Source: Cristatella mucedo (taxonomy: Eukaryota; Bryozoa; Phylactolaemata; Cristatellidae). From it: a stretch of DNA of 11,000 nucleotides. The stretch's first letter is position 1. Each line of letters begins with the position of its first letter. Positions 1 through 9,021 of the stretch are shown in pieces. The notes under the pieces were generated by a model. It saw only the letters and a program-made list of their open reading frames with translations. It did no database searches and had not been told where the DNA came from. The position numbers were made by a program, and so were the translations under genes. Location: NCBI GenBank assembly GCA_009760855.2, contig WPIO01000058.1, forward strand, positions 2,534,001-2,545,000, given 5' to 3'.

Positions 1-287
1 GGGATCCTACATTCTTCATGCCTGTAGTACCTAAAGTTTGCCTACTCAAGAATCTTATCGTTTGCAACATGGTCGTATGTGACGTGTCTGTGCCCAGCAT
101 TTCGGCAACTCTCTTCGGCTCCAGTGCAGCAGCAGGTTCTTTTACTCCATCGTAGAAGGATTGGTGATCTCTGCCCATCGACAGCCGTGCTACTAATTCA
201 GCTGAAAACATCAGTGCTAGACAGCTGTCTTGTTTGCCCTTCTAGAAATGTTGCATGCCAGCTAGGTGCCTGGATGCTAGATTTTTT
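1..287. other. Unidentified sequence, no supported gene
   Basis: An open frame exists at 79-300, but it resembles no protein I know and ends inside the LINE-derived 3' segment that follows. This stretch might be the body of a SINE that shares the LINE 3' end at 288-400, or unrelated host DNA. Nothing in the sequence decides. Confidence 0.4.
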
Positions 288-400
288 ATATTACCATTAA
301 ATCGCGTTTCCCTTTGCAGCAAATGTAAAGCGCCTAGAAAGAGATTGAGTTATCTGAGGGTGCTTTATCAAGTGCATTGTTATTATTATTATTATTTAGT
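288..400 (+). repeat. Stand-alone LINE 3' end with (ATT)n tail
   Basis: This matches the reverse complement of about 10110-10205 almost base for base: a CCCTTTGCAGCAAATG block, then AAAGCGCCTA, AGAGATT, and GCTTTATCAAGT followed by ATT triplets (about 379-397). It is therefore the 3' terminus of the LINE family found elsewhere in the window. No LINE coding sequence precedes it. It is either an extremely 5'-truncated LINE or a SINE that borrowed the LINE 3' end for mobilisation. Confidence 0.85.
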
Positions 401-794
401 AAAACTAGCTGTGACAACTAGCTAGTCAGCCAATCGGCACTTCTTGTCTGTGCTCGATATCGGTCTCTTGTTTGCTGTTCCACTGCTCTGATGTTGCCTC
501 ACATGCCGGATGTGGCCACTACCTAGTTTCCATAATTAATTATATACCACATCGAGCACTTGGTAATGCACCAAGCCCGAAGTGCATAAAAAACATGCAT
601 CGAAGAACAGATGGAGTGCTGTTACATGTATAAGCACTTTGCAATGTTATTTTACAGACGTAATGTGCTTGTTTTCACGTGTGCATACAGCTCTTAAAAG
701 GTATTTCGAGTTTTAAAAGTAAGATATTCATTCTACGTGTAGGCTCAGCTCTTTTTTGTTTAATATGATTGGTTTGTGACTTGATCCTGCCATT
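401..794. other. Unidentified non-coding sequence
   Basis: AT-rich sequence with short local repeats such as two CTAGCT words near 405-424. I see no ORF, RNA gene or clear repeat family. I also looked here for the missing EAF N-terminal exon (residues like ASFHTIR before a phase 1 donor) and did not find it. Confidence 0.4.
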
Positions 795-970
795 CCGACT
801 CTTCCCTGTTTTTGCTGTGTTCTACCCCAGGCATATCTGCTTGGTTTATTTCTCTTCACAATTAGTCTGTCCCTCCCTTCTGCCAATATAATCGCCACCT
901 ACTATCTAGGCTTTCATTTTTGTTCAGATGACACACAGCCGTATCTGGGATTTGATCTCATTCAGTCTAC
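795..970 (+). pseudogene. LINE reverse transcriptase fragment (motif B to motif C)
   Basis: Decayed fragment of a CR1/L2-like reverse transcriptase. It aligns without large gaps to about 2180-2345 of the neighbouring LINE. The PQGSVLG region appears as CCCCAGGCATATCTGCTTGG, and the strand stretch before motif C and the GF-F-x-x-DDTQ-Y-L-x-FD block follow in order. In the catalytic box the residue before the two aspartates is Ser rather than Ala. It is immediately followed by sequence from much earlier in the same LINE type (the post-endonuclease region), so the order is not that of a single element. No complete frame survives. Confidence 0.75.
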
Positions 971-3175
971 AATGTGTACCCTCTTCCTCCACCTCTAAAA
1001 TCACCTGTACATCACGAAGCCTCAAGACCCTTGACATAATGATTGCTGTCCGTGCGAGAATATCTGCCTTGCCTCTACTGCTCAGTCCCCATTTCGATCT
1101 GTCGTCATTGGTTGAAAGCTACAACACTACACTAGCTGACATGCTTGACGAATTCGGACCTCTGACTAAGCGCACTGTGCACTCTCGCCCAGATGGCCTA
1201 TGGTTTACCACAGACATTAAACTAGCTAGGTCTACTAAGCGCAAGCTTTTAAAAGCATACAAAAGATCAGGACTGACTGTCCATTGACAGGCATGCAAGG
1301 ACTACTGTAGGCCGTACCAATCGATCCTAGGCCAAGTCTAGCTTCAATAAAACTGTTGAATCACAGATGCACAATCCAAAAATGTTAATGTTGACGATCA
1401 ACCATCTCCTCAACCGCTCCCAGGTTAGCTCCTTACCCTGTGGATATAACTGATTGCTTCTCTAGCTTCTTTGTCCAGAAGATAGACAAGATCAGGAAGT
1501 CCATCTGGCAGCACCCCCAATAGAATGCTGTCCCTCGATTCCTTGTAGCACCTCAATGTCTACATTCAAGCAGGTCACTAGTGACCTCGTTCTAAAGTTC
1601 ATATCCCAATCAAAGAAGACAAAAAGTCCTTTGGACCCTATTCCTACTGTCCTGCTCCTACGTTTAATAGATCTGCTGCTGCCATGCATAGCTAACATCA
1701 TTAATATGTCATTAGCTTCAGGTCATGTCCCAGCACCTTTCAAAAAAGCTGTAGTGAGGCCACTTCTCAAAAAGCGACTAGACCAAGAGAACTCCAGCAA
1801 CTACCGCCCAGTCTCCCTTCTACCATTTCTACCAAAGACACTAGAACGAGTCGTGGCAGACCAGTTGAACTCTTATTGAAACTTCAAACCTTGCTTAGTA
1901 AGTTCCAGTCTGGCTTGAGAGGTAATCATTCCACAGAATCCGCTTTGCTTAGGGTGTACAACGACTTACTTAGGAATGCAGACAAGGGTAGAGTATCTCT
2001 GCTTGTTTTACTCGATCTTTCGGCAGCTTTTGGTACTATCGATCACAAAGTTCTTCTTGAGCACCTCTCATCTCGCCTGGGCATCACTGGCACTGTTCTG
2101 CAATGGTTCAGGTCCCATCTGAGTGGGACACTCCAGAGTATTGGCATGAATGGACGAAGATCATTCGAGGTACCTTTGAAATGTGGGGTACCTCAGGGCT
2201 CCGTGCTAGGTCCGGTTCTTTTCACGGTTTATACTCTCCCTCTTGCTGATTTGATTGCCAAACACAATCTAGGCTTTCACTTCTATGCAGATGACACTCA
2301 GTTGTACCTTTGCTTTGATCCCTCCCAGCCTTCGAGCAAGTCGACTTCTCTCAGCTCTCTTGCTGCATGTATTGATGACATCTGCACATGAATGGCAGCA
2401 AATTTTCTTAAATTAAAAGATGAGAAAACTAACGTACTAGTTATGGGCAAACCAAGTGTGATTCAGAAATTAGAAAAGCTGACGATCAAAATCGGCTCTG
2501 CCAGCATATATCCTGTCGAATCTGCATGAAATGTAGGTGTCATGTTCTAAACTGACCTTTCGTTAGACGACCACTTCGGCTCCACAATCAAGTCTGCTAC
2601 TTGGCTTGTCTGTTGTGAGCGGTGCAGTTGCCGCATCACAACGCTTCTCATCGACCTGCACTGGCTACCAGTCAAGCAACGGATCAACTTCGAGGTTTTG
2701 TCGCTCACTTTTAGGTCTCTTCATTCTTTGGCTCCAGCCTACCTATCAGATCTAGTTCCCCACCAGGCCAAGCATCGTACCACCGGCTTTTCGGAATCGG
2801 TTTACCTATACCTCGTACATACCTCAAATCCTTTGGAAGCCGTGCATCTAGTTCGTGGGCTCCCAAAGCCTGGAACTCCCTCCCGACCTGCATCAGAACA
2901 TCCCCTGACCTGACCACATTAAAGGATAAATAAAAACATAAAGATGAACATAAAAGGATTTTAAAAAACACTCCTATTTAGGACAGCATGTAGTGGGTCC
3001 CTGTGATTCGTCCTTGATGTGCTTGTGCGTGCTGACACTGTGTATATCATCACTAACCAATTGACATGTTTTCTTTCCAGCATATATGAAGTGTCTAGAA
3101 AAGATTTAGGTCACTGATGGTGTTATGCACGTGTCTCATTATAATTATTAACAATATTTATTTTTATTATTTTTA
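971..3175 (+). pseudogene. LINE (CR1/L2-like) ORF2 pseudogene, 5'-truncated, with 3' UTR and tail
   Basis: Non-LTR retrotransposon remnant whose product would be a reverse transcriptase for target-primed insertion. No endonuclease domain remains. In order: the post-endonuclease linker (about 975-1510, including LVESYNTTLADMLDEFGPL, RSGLTVH and FFVQKIDKIR); RT motifs 0-2 (1556-1879, LDPIP and NYRPVSLLPFLPKTLE); RT motifs 3-7 (1880-2391), with motif [22 protein letters not shown] and motif C FYADDTQLY; the thumb (WMAANFLKL type) and C-terminal region (2640-2920, LHWLPVKQRI, LKSFGSR, WNSLP); and 3' UTR plus tail to about 3175. Disabling lesions: TGA at 1285-1287, a net two-base loss near 1870 relative to the second copy, TGA at 2389-2391 where Trp is expected, stops at 2527-2529 and 2548-2550, a probable internal deletion near 2597, and a frameshift before about 2825. 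Motif A has Gly where Asp is usual after AF. Confidence 0.93.
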
Positions 3176-3193
3176 CTTCTTTGTATAATCTAG

Positions 3194-3288
3194 ATGACTT
3201 TAAGCCTGCATCAGTGGACGGAAGTCAGGAGGCCACCTTGAGTGTGGGAGAAGGTGACCAAGTTACTGTTACACTTCCTCACATACAG
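3194..3288 (+). CDS. EAF: EAF (ELL-associated factor) internal coding exon, start of the conserved N-terminal domain
   Basis: Internal exon of an EAF1/EAF2-family gene. EAF binds ELL and belongs to RNA polymerase II super- and little-elongation complexes in the nucleus; its N-terminal domain is the part that pairs with ELL. The exon contributes 31 whole codons, opening with DFKPAS and closing with VTVTLPHIQ. Between these lies an acidic and glycine-containing stretch (LSVGEGDQ), matching the family pattern DFKPASID...VGKGDEVTITLPHI. The acceptor is a T-rich tract ending in CTAG at 3190-3193. The exon starts in phase 1, so its first two bases (AT) complete a split codon, probably Tyr, giving the family's RYDFKPAS. 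The donor CAG|GTATGT at 3288/3289 is near consensus and phase 0. The open frame runs past both ends, but the phase and the family match pick these boundaries. The preceding N-terminal exon was not found in the window. Family assignment is strong; EAF1 versus EAF2 cannot be told and may not apply outside vertebrates. Confidence 0.9.
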
Positions 3289-4610
3289 GTATGTCGAAGC
3301 AGCAGTATGGCACATGATAAGACTCAGTTTAAGATTTGTGTGACAGTTACTAGCAGCTCTAGAGCAGTGAGCAAAGACTACCCAGCTTATTTTCCATCCA
3401 TATAGCATCTGAATTCAGCTGCATCTGCCTAGCATCATGGCACCAACTTTTTGCTAATAAAAACCCATGAATACCACTGATCGGTTTGGGCTAACTTCTG
3501 GTCTTGACCTAGCGCTAATCGAAAGTAAATAGTAAGTCCTGGCACAACGAGAACCCCGACATTTCTGTTCTCGACATCGTGTATGCCACCAAGATGTGAG
3601 TCGCCAAGCAGCCTTCTCTAAGTACTCCACATAGCCAGATATTGCTTCGTATCCCCAGAGTTCATTGAAAGCAGACTGGAATCGGTGTGAAATGACCTCG
3701 ACCTCTAGTTGCTGGGCAGGACTGCTCAGCTTAAACGGTACACTAGTTGCCGTAGGGCTTGGCGTTGTTGGTGTACAGCCGAAGTACTAAAGTCTGGCAG
3801 GTTTTGTTCTTTGGCTTTTTATCATTAGAGATTGATCTCACACTGTCCACCATTCTTTTCTTGTACTTCGGTAGAGACAGAAGTGCTTCATTTCAGAGCA
3901 TTTATTTAGTTGCTGAACTTGCTTGCCGAGCGACTGTCTCGGACCCTTGCATGTTGACCTGTGAAGACTTGCATGTTGGTTTGAGCTCGTCGTTTTGGGC
4001 AGACAGTTACTATGCATGCTTGATTTCGTGCTGTATAGAGCTAAATTGTGAAATGCCACTATCACCTAGTTGGTAATACAGAGGGTGGCCCGAAGGTGGC
4101 TGCAGTCGGACAAACTGCAGAACTATTTTATCTTGAGAGGAGCGATCCCGTGAGAGGCTCTGCTCTCCGACCCAGTACGGCTGTACCGATCGAGTTCTTG
4201 AGATTCTGCTCTTGTGCACATAACGACATGCTTGAAACCTCGGCTTTAAATGGCTACTTGCATGAAATGGGGTGTGACACCGGCCATCCTTTTTTTGAAA
4301 AGAATAAGTGCAGCTTTTTAGTGTCATCTACACTCTGTCAGTACAAGAAGGAAGCTGTCCTTTCGGATACCTTCAGCTTGGCCATTCACCTTCACAATAG
4401 GGTGGGGTTGTCACATCATGCTATTCCTGAGTGCTTATCGTAGGTGTAACCAGGTACTACAGGCTGGCTTGTGCATGTTCAGTGCAAGCTCGAAGAATCC
4501 ATAACAATGGAGATCAGCCTCTGTTTTTGAATGTACGTGGCATATGTGGGTACGTGCCCTGGCGACAGAAGTCGATGCTGATTTGCTAGTCGGTGCCGAC
4601 CAATGGGAAG

Positions 4611-4655
4611 AGAACCCGTAGATTTTGATTTAAGAGCCCGTGGATTTTGAATTTA
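4611..4655 (+). repeat. Two-unit tandem duplication of about 22 bp
   Basis: AGAACCCGTAGATTTTGATTTA is followed directly by a near copy of 23 bases that differs at a few positions. It looks like a simple slippage-type duplication in intron sequence. Confidence 0.6.
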
Positions 4656-5204
4656 TAAATTTGTATGGTAAAATGCTCTTTCCTAGTTGAAATTGAATTT
4701 AAAATATAATCGATTTCCAGGAATAAGGTGAAAAGACTTTAGAAGCTTTGATTTATATGTAGAAAGCAAACCTTTACCGAGAAAACGTCAGGCTTGTGAA
4801 GCTTGGCGAATGCGTCTTCCGATTAACGCATCATCAAGAGAATGCAGAGAAGTGCGAGCCTTCGTTGTTTTGATAGGAATGGATTACGAGCACAAAAAGA
4901 GCTAAGCCGCCGAATATATTCGTTACTGTTGCAGACTGCAGCATGAGAAGCAAACAGCAGAGGAAGCCAATGAGCATTGCGCTTTAGGATGGCAACTTTC
5001 GTCAAGCGTAGCAACATCTAGAGACCGAAGTTTCTCAGTGAACTTTGTCCATTGGGAATACCACCTCATTTATTTAAATTGAAAGTTGATGCTTTTATTA
5101 TGCTGTTGAAAAAATCTCCGTACCACTAAACGATTTCGTGGATAGAACCAGGCTTGTGGTGCAAACCTTACCTTTATGTGTGCAATCAGGCACTTATATT
5201 GGGG

Positions 5205-5985
5205 GCAAAACTCTGCAGCTGTGCTTGTCTGTCGTGAGTGTCGCAGTTGCCACATCACGCCACTTATCGTCTACCTGCACTGGCTACCAATCGAGCAGCA
5301 TATATATCGACTTCAAGGTTCTGTCACTCACTTTTAGTTGCCTTCATTCTCTGGCTCAGCCTATCTATCAGAACTACTCCCCCACCAAGCCAAGAATGGT
5401 ACAACTCACTGTTTTGACTCAAATCGTTTAGATCTGCTGCTGCCATGCATAACTAACGCCATTAATATGTCATTAGCCTCGGGTCACGTCCCTGCACCTT
5501 TCAAAAAAGCTGTAGTCAGGCCACTTCTCAAGAAAGTGGCGCGAGACCGAGAGAACTCTAGCAACTACCGGCCAGTCTCCCTTCTACCATTTCTACCAAA
5601 AACACTAGAACGAGTCGTGGCAGACCGGTTGAACTCCTATATCGAAACCTCACACCTTGCTAGTAAGTTTCAGTCTGGCTTTAGAGCTAATCACTCCACA
5701 GAGTCAGCATTGCTTCGGGTATACAGCGACTACTTAGGAATTCAGACATGGGTAGAGTATCTCTGCTTGTTTTGCTTGATCTTTCGGCAGCTTTTGGTAC
5801 TATCGATCACCAAGTTCTTCTTGAGCACCTCTCATCTCGTCTGGGCATTACTGGCACTGCTCTGCAATGGTTCAGGTCCTATATCAGTGGGAGACTCCAC
5901 TGTGCATGCTGACCTTGTGCATGTCACCACCCCTAACCATGTTGTTCACGTTGTTCATCAAGCAAGATTCAACTTGCAGCCTAGC
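5205..5985 (+). pseudogene. LINE copy with scrambled segment order
   Basis: Same family as the 971-3175 element, in three blocks. Block 1 (about 5205-5430) matches its C-terminal region: an NSAA-LVCRE-like start, then TGCACTGGCTACCA and the LTF...LHSLA stretch. Block 2 (about 5425-5898) matches the earlier RT region (1667-2135): DLLLPCITNAINMSLASG, NYRPVSLLPFLPKTLERVVAD, and, after a one-base deletion near 5735, the [10 protein letters not shown] motif in another frame. Block 3 (about 5899-5985) matches the 3' UTR seen in reverse at about 10220-10290 (GTGCATGCTGACC, CCCCTAACCAT). Motif C and the thumb are missing. Where the earlier copy is frameshifted near 1870, this copy is intact (NSYIETS). 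The tail with ATT repeats is absent. Confidence 0.88.
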
Positions 5986-6305
5986 TTCCTGCGTAATATT
6001 GGCACGTGCTAATTTGTGGGCCCTGGTGAAGGCTAATGTACATAGAAATGCATTTGAATGACTTACCCATAGCTAAATGGTAGTAGGCATTGGCGATCAC
6101 AGCATATATTATAGGTGCTCAAACAATTTTAGAGCTGTAGGCTCAACAAGATGGTGACACCGTGGTTGGAACAAGGTTACTTAAACTGCTCACTTCTTTC
6201 CGGTGACTGCCATTCTAAACCTGGGCATCTACCGAAGAATGCTTCGTGTCTGGGTTTGCCCAGAGTACTTGTAATGAGCTAACACACCGTGATGGCCTAA
6301 ATGAA

Positions 6306-6370
6306 CCATAGCCCAGCGGTAAAGTGGTCGCAGTTTGCTGCCCAGGCATTGGCCTCGAGTCCGGCTGCCG
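6306..6370 (+). repeat. tRNA-like SINE head (A and B boxes)
   Basis: The sequence contains an A-box-like TAGCCCAGCGGTAAAGTGG near the start and a B-box-like GGCCTCGAGTCC about 35 bases further on. This is the spacing of an internal RNA polymerase III promoter in a tRNA-derived SINE. A clean cloverleaf with a 7-bp acceptor stem cannot be drawn, so it is not a functional tRNA gene. The 3' extent of the SINE body is unclear. Confidence 0.55.
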
Positions 6371-6498
6371 AATATTCTTTAGTGCCCTCTGCTTTGTTGA
6401 GGGGTGAAAGCTGCTAAGGCTCTTCTGTGGTTATAGAGATGAGACCGAATCAGCTGTTTCTATTTTTTGTATTCATGTCGACTTTTGCTTGTTTACAG

Positions 6499-6635
6499 GG
6501 CTCAGGAACAACATTGACCATGTATAAGGGCAACAAACGCCCCCTGCAGAAAGATTGTGTTTTGATTATCAATACGGCGACAGGGGAAATGACGTTGGAA
6601 AAGTTGAGCTTCAACTTACAACTCAAAAAGACAAG
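6499..6635 (+). CDS. EAF: EAF internal coding exon, core of the conserved N-terminal domain
   Basis: Second EAF exon in the window and the most conserved part of the family. It reads [15 protein letters not shown], then KDCVLIIN, an acidic/Gly turn, LEKLS, and ends with QLKKT plus two bases of an Arg or Ser codon. Vertebrate EAF has the same order ([33 protein letters not shown]). The acceptor is a pyrimidine-rich tract (about 6466-6496) ending TTTACAG at 6498, phase 0, which joins in frame to LPHIQ of the previous exon. The donor AAG|GTAAGA at 6635/6636 is close to consensus and phase 2. The exon is 137 nt (45 codons plus two bases). Without splicing, the frame reads the TAA at 6637-6639, which lies inside the donor itself. 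No frameshift or missing core residue is seen, so the gene looks functional. The intron before it (3289-6498) is about 3.2 kb and contains LINE and SINE debris. Confidence 0.93.
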
Positions 6636-7047
6636 GTAAGATAAGGAACGTTTGGCAGAGCCTGCTGCATGATAAGCTGCGAGCTCCTAGTGATTGATTG
6701 AGAGATGAGCAGCACTGGAGCTGCTTGCTGCGTGTAGCCGTCTCCTCCGATTGTCCAACGGTAGCTCTGATTTTATTAGCAGCTCGAGCTGCTAGCTGGT
6801 TAGTGGCATCGATCCTGGGGTTAGTGAGGTCTCAAACTTTTGCCCTGTATCCATCCTCTCGTATCAAGGTGTACTCTCTCCTTTCAGGCTGGCTCGGCTT
6901 CCATGCTCACCATCTCCGTGGCAACGGCACGAGCACCCGCTAGTCCATCGGCTTGTCATCCATCATGTCATGCGGCAACGGATCCAGCCTATTCACTCTT
7001 GTGCCTTTCAGCCCCTTTTCTCATCACCCAGATGTTGAACGGTTGGA

Positions 7048-7138
7048 ATAATAATAATATTAACAAGTACATTTGTATAGCACCCTATGAGAACTTAGTC
7101 TCTCTTTCTAGACTCTTTTGCATGCTGAAAGGAAGGGT
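7048..7138 (-). repeat. LINE 3' end, minus strand
   Basis: In the forward reading, ATAATAATAAT is followed by diverged copies of AAGTACATT, GAGAACTTAGTCTCT and a CTTTTGCATGCTGAAAGG block. These correspond in order to 10112-10190, the better-preserved minus-strand LINE 3' end. No coding part is attached, so this is a second stand-alone 3' terminus. Confidence 0.75.
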
Positions 7139-7471
7139 GTCAATTGGTTAGCTGTAACCTATACAGTGTCAACAAGCGTGAGTGCATGAAGGGTTATTAA
7201 TGAACGAATGTTATGAGAAACGAGTGGGTATTTAGCTTTATTTTTTTACAAAAATAGTCAACTCAAGGGCTATCTCAGGGACTGTCTTTGTGTCTGTCGC
7301 GAGTCAGTTTCAAACTTTGAGAGCATGCAAGGTGAAGTCATTCATATCAATGGCTTTGAAGATTTATTTAGAGGCATAGCTAAACAACTTCATGATTAGC
7401 TTACTCTGCAGCCTCATTTATGTTGCAGCAGAAGAGCCTTAACAGCTATCATCACCATTTGGCAATAAAGG

Positions 7472-7545
7472 ATCGCCCAGTGCATGACTTGAACCCACGA
7501 CCTATGTCGTGAAGAGCGTGCACCTTACCCCTGGGCCTGCATTAC
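7472..7545 (-). repeat. tRNA-like SINE segment, minus strand
   Basis: The reverse complement reads an A-box-like GGCCCAGGGGTAAGGTGC and, about 30 bases later, the B-box-like GTGGGTTCAAGTC with a possible 5-bp T-stem (CGTGG/TCATG). The D and anticodon arms do not form well, which suggests a tRNA-derived SINE or tRNA pseudogene rather than a working tRNA. It abuts a LINE coding fragment of the same orientation. Confidence 0.55.
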
Positions 7546-7645
7546 CCGGGAGTAGGAATAGTGGGTGGTACTATCCAAATCCTGATTAGGAAGTATTTCG
7601 GGTAGGTAAGACAGAGCAACATAATCAAGGGACCTGAAAGTGAGT
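7546..7645 (-). pseudogene. LINE ORF2 C-terminal fragment, minus strand
   Basis: Minus-strand translation gives LTFRSLDYVALSYLPEILPN and a TTHYSYSR end. It matches LTFRSLHSLAPAYLSDLVPH and the following TTGF segment encoded at about 2705-2800. It is a short piece of the LINE C-terminal region with no RT core and no 3' UTR attached. Confidence 0.78.
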
Positions 7646-8050
7646 GAGAAATCATTGGAGTCGGTACCCAGCTTGATCGGCAAGAGGGAAAGTACAAAAT
7701 GTGAAAAGAAATGGACCAAGCACAGATCTCTGGGTTACCGCATACCTTAAAGGCTCACACGGTGGCCGTTGATGTTAGTGCTCTGAAATATCTCACTGGG
7801 ACGTTACCCAAATCATTTCAGTGCAGTGCCAGTGGTGCCCACGCAGTATGACTGGTACTCATCATAGAAAGACATTGAGATCAACAGCATTAAAGGCAGG
7901 CGTGACATGATGAAGACAATTAATTGGAATAGAAGAAATTATTTATACCGACCCTTGCGGAAAAGCAATCACTTCTGTTTTATACACCGCCGCTGTACTT
8001 GTCATTTAAACCATCGAAATCGTCTGTAACGGCTGAATGATTGCCTTTCA

Positions 8051-9020
8051 GACATTTGGTCATGGATGTCGGCCAATTTTCTTAAATTAGATGATGATAC
8101 AACCAAACTCCTGCTCATAGAACACCCCAAGTCAGTGGCTGGACTGGGAGACTGTGCTCTTCTAATTGGCGATGCTCTAGTGCGACCGACATTGTGTGCA
8201 TGGAATTCAGGTTTCTTATTTGATACCTGACAACTATTCTCCTACTGCCGACTATGGCACATCCTTTTCAGCAGTCCTGAGCTGCTACTTCTATGCTACT
8301 CACTACCTCAACTGCTCTCCTGACTCTGCTATGCTTCCCACTTTCTCTTTGTTGCATGAGACGAAGTTTGTTGGCTACCGAATGCGTACCGAAAGCCGCT
8401 TATTTAGGCTGTGAGTGCGCTATACAAAACTCTCCTGCGTAGCACCCACATGTTCTTTATGACTTTGTAGAGTTACAGACGGAGATACATTACATTACAT
8501 TGCTTATAGTTTGAAAGCTTGAGAAGACCATTTCCAGAGCTAGCCATCACATTGGATCCCTGTCTAAGAATTAGGACTGTTTTGTTTATCACGGTCGCTG
8601 GCAAAACCTCTTACGGCCTCCTTAGTTGTGTTTAGGCTGGACTGCTGTAATTCAGTTTTGGCTAGGCTTTTGGAAAAAGCCACTAAGCCTCTGCAGCTGG
8701 TGATGAATGGGTTTGTAGGTTAGTCAGCGAATCCGAGAGGTTCCGTCTGTGTGTCTCATGTTTGCTGAAGGAGCTGTGATGGTTCTTGGTCGATCAATGG
8801 ATACAGAGCTAACTTCTTCCTCCGACCCGCAAGGCTGGCCATGACTTGGTTTCTTCACACCTAGCATGAACTGCTGCAACAGTTTCAGCATCTTCGCGTC
8901 CTCAGATCTACTACGGACAAAAAATTAGATGTTTCAGTCCTAGGCTTGAAGACCTTTGGCGATAGAAGCTTTTGGCCTGCAGGTTCTAGACTTGGGAACT
9001 CACATCTTACATTTCTACCT
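8051..9020 (+). pseudogene. Diverged LINE (CR1/L2-like) relic, interrupted
   Basis: Three collinear coding traces of a LINE distinct from the main family. First, 8051-8228: open for 59 codons, with SWMSANFLKLDDD, a LLLIEHPK segment and a GFLFDT end, the stretch just after RT motif C. Second, about 8540-8715: FRLDCCNSVLARLLEKATKP followed by LQLVMN, matching the (S)RLDYCNSLL...LQLVQN signature. Third, about 8895-9020: LRSTTDKKLDVSVLGLKTFGDRSF then an AGSRLGNS end, matching LKTFGDRAF...WNSLP. Frames change and stops occur between the traces. The first and second are separated by the upstream copy of a direct repeat (8229-8476). The RT catalytic core is missing. Confidence 0.78.
8229..8476 (+). 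repeat. Direct repeat unit, upstream copy
   Basis: Shares a long diverged alignment with 9022-9239. Shared blocks in order: ATTCTCCTACTGCCGACTAT, CAGTCCTGAGCTGCT, a CTATGCTTC block, CTCTTTGTTGCATGAGA, GAAGTTTGTTGGCTA, and GACTTTGTAGAGTTAC. It lies inside the LINE relic, directly after its GFLFDT segment. Its first 100 bases can also be read as a weak LINE-like frame, so it may be part of a LINE rather than an insertion. Confidence 0.75.
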
Positions 9021-9021
9021 T

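Larger units (their letters stand above)
3289..6498 (+). other. EAF intron between the first two exons in the window
   Basis: Phase 0 intron of about 3.2 kb with GTATGT at the donor and TTTACAG at the acceptor. It contains the scrambled LINE at about 5205-5985 and a tRNA-like SINE head at about 6306-6370. The stretch 3289-5204 shows no recognisable gene. Open frames at 3759-4076 and 4048-4443 overlap each other, have no family resemblance and look like chance. A two-unit, roughly 22-bp direct duplication lies at 4611-4655. The stretch 5986-6300 shows nothing identifiable. Confidence 0.85.

Noticed and set aside
79-300. 73-codon open frame on the plus strand
   Set aside because: No family resemblance, and it runs into the LINE-derived 3' end at 288. 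It also does not match the expected EAF N-terminus.
2711-2971. 86-codon minus-strand frame
   Set aside because: It is antisense to the C-terminal coding end of the LINE at 971-3175.
4100-4120. CTGCAGT/ACTGCAG inverted repeat
   Set aside because: Arms of 7 bp with a 7-nt loop are expected by chance in 11 kb and have no context.
3759-4443. Two overlapping plus-strand open frames (105 and 131 codons) in EAF intron 1
   Set aside because: They have no recognisable domain, overlap each other and two minus-strand frames, and lack clear splice context. Chance open frames are the simplest explanation.
7472-7545. Functional tRNA gene
   Set aside because: A and B box words are present, but the acceptor, D and anticodon stems do not pair properly, so it is called a SINE head or tRNA pseudogene.
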